Source: Urinicoccus massiliensis
GTDB taxonomy: Bacteria > Bacillota > Clostridia > Tissierellales > Peptoniphilaceae
NCBI RefSeq assembly: GCF_900120405.1
Contig: NZ_LT635493.1
Span: forward strand, 533,037-597,036
Direction: 5' to 3'
Length of the DNA: 64,000 nt
Of the stretch, positions 62,945 to 64,000 are shown in pieces; position 1 is the first letter of the stretch; each line of letters begins with the position of its first letter. Both the position numbers and the translations under genes were made by a program. The notes under the pieces were generated by a model that did no database searches, was not told where the DNA came from, and saw nothing but the letters and a program-made list of their open reading frames with translations.

Positions 62945-64000
62945 TTAGTAGGGTTCTGTACGGTCTTGAATGTTAAGGTCCCCATCTACCCTATTTAGAA
63001 TTTCTTGAATTTCTGCCTTGGAGAAGTCTCCCAGGGGCACTCTTACAGGGTTGTTGAAGATTTCTTGGTAGGTGGAAAGGGTCCCTTCCCGCGTCACGAA
63101 GTAGTCATGAAGGGGGAAGCGGAAAGTATCTATGCTTCCATCAAAGTTTGGATAGTAGTCAAAATGGACCATACAGGCCATGCAGTCGTCATTATAGAGT
63201 CCGGTGTATCTTCTTGGATAGGTCAGGTCTCCCGGTTTGGTCCGGGCGCCAAGCTCTGTTCCAGGAGCAGTGACACTGTAGCTGAGCTTGCCTTCCTTTA
63301 AAAGGTCCAGGGCCCTTGGCTTGATGGAAAAGTCGTTGAAGCGACCAGCTGCATGGTAGGACAACCAAGCCAGGGCCACCTCTACATCCTTGTTAGTATG
63401 GCCGGGAAAGTCTGGAGAGGATTTTTTGCCCATGGCTTTTTCATAGGCAATTTTTTCTGCCAAACTGGCTTGGGCCATTTTTTGATCGTAGAGGTAGGGA
63501 AGGAGGTCCTTGGAGCTGACAACTTCTTTGCCTTTGTCCTGTCCCATGGAATAGCCCTCTCCTACAATGGCCACTTGCTTGTCTTGGTCCCAAGAGACTT
63601 TTTCTCCAAAGAGCTCTGCCACATGTCTCAGGGGCACAAAGGTCCGGTTTTGTCTTAGCTGGGGAGCATGGTCCAGGACCAGGTGTTTTTCCCCTCCTTG
63701 GAGCTGGATAACAACCCGGGTCTTATCTATGGTCATGACGATGGATTGGTAGTCCTTGCCTTCTTTTCCATTGCTAATGACGATACGGTTTGGGTCTTCT
63801 GGTGTCCAAATCACTTTTTTCCCCAGGTTTTCAGAAACCAGGCGCAGGGGAACCATGGTCCTTTGCTGGTCGACATAGGGGGCAACATCAGATTTTACAA
63901 AGTTTCCCTTGACCCAGATCCGGACAGGGCTGGCTGCCTTGGATGGGGTGGGAAGGCAGACCATCAGGCCTGCTAAAAGGGCTGTAAGTATACATTTTTT
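62945..64000 (-). CDS. Exported protein with copper-amine-oxidase N-terminal (wall-binding-like) domains, truncated at the window edge
   Basis: At least 352 aa; the frame is open to the last base, and the codons above 63964 read KKCILTALLAGLMVC..PSKAA, a signal peptide, so the start codon lies just beyond the window and the ATG at 63964 is internal. Two Cu_amine_oxidN1 modules follow (VDQQRTMVPLRLVSENLGKKV and RQNRTFVPLRHVAELFGEKV, each about 55 residues), then a C-terminal half of about 200 residues with CMACMVHFDYYPNFDG (function unknown). The name is historical; such domains occur in Firmicute envelope proteins. Same strand as the giant operon, 340 bp upstream of its promoter. Confidence 0.85.
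   Translation of the reverse strand, partial: KKCILTALLAGLMVCLPTPSKAASPVRIWVKGNFVKSDVAPYVDQQRTMVPLRLVSENLGKKVIWTPEDPNRIVISNGKEGKDYQSIVMTIDKTRVVIQLQGGEKHLVLDHAPQLRQNRTFVPLRHVAELFGEKVSWDQDKQVAIVGEGYSMGQDKGKEVVSSKDLLPYLYDQKMAQASLAEKIAYEKAMGKKSSPDFPGHTNKDVEVALAWLSYHAAGRFNDFSIKPRALDLLKEGKLSYSVTAPGTELGARTKPGDLTYPRRYTGLYNDDCMACMVHFDYYPNFDGSIDTFRFPLHDYFVTREGTLSTYQEIFNNPVRVPLGDFSKAEIQEILNRVDGDLNIQDRTEPY

Overview
The window looks like a chromosome segment of a low- to medium-GC Gram-positive anaerobe of the Bacillota. The evidence is S-layer-homology (SLH) anchoring, an LTA-synthase-like enzyme, CcpA-type LacI, YtxH, RlmH, PncB and Mrp, with strong AAGGAGG ribosome binding sites and frequent TTG starts. 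The giant InlB/Ig-repeat surface proteins and the gene content suggest Peptoniphilaceae/Tissierellia; that placement is inference, since no rRNA or tRNA gene was seen.

Layout. 1-5.7 kb: a compact plus-strand operon (truncated pepF, RmlD-like reductase, dicarboxylate symporter, zinc-dependent phospholipase-C-like protein, UMF1-type MFS). 5.7-5.9 kb: a minus-strand small RNA gene with promoter, closing helix and terminator. 5.97-16.8 kb: housekeeping genes (mgsA, rlmH, ABC exporter, LTA-synthase-like enzyme, MscS, HlyIII, lipoproteins, GlsB). 16.8-19.6 kb: a non-coding mosaic bounded by inverted repeats, a complete ISL3 element with 8-bp target duplications, then a candidate ~490-nt structured RNA. 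19.6-34.9 kb: pncB plus nucleotidase, an amino-acid ABC importer, MATE, deoxyribosyltransferase, pyrC, ltaE, a CobD-like decarboxylase, a dehydrogenase, a hydrolase and a zinc-ribbon/TPR/SH3 membrane protein. 34.9-35.7 kb: IS200 copy 1. 35.8-43.9 kb: a minus-strand run dgkB-like/lacI/luxR-type/cobO/SLH protein, the ytxH pair, then a PHP phosphatase/unknown/mrp operon. 43.9-45.4 kb: a dense array of GC-rich hairpin repeats with IS200 copy 2 inside it.

45.5-62.6 kb is dominated by three giant exported proteins of 1636, 2468 and 1378 aa, encoded head to tail on the minus strand behind a ~480-nt hairpin-rich leader. Only the last has SLH domains; the first two have signal peptides but no visible anchor. 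I infer a multi-component surface assembly tethered by the third protein. The window ends inside a gene for an exported copper-amine-oxidase-N-like protein.

The least explained items are the ~490-nt RNA at 19.0-19.5 kb, the ~120-nt RNA at 5.7-5.85 kb, the tri-protein surface locus with its leader and intercistronic hairpins, and the hairpin-repeat family. Everything here was read by eye; no database or folding program was used.
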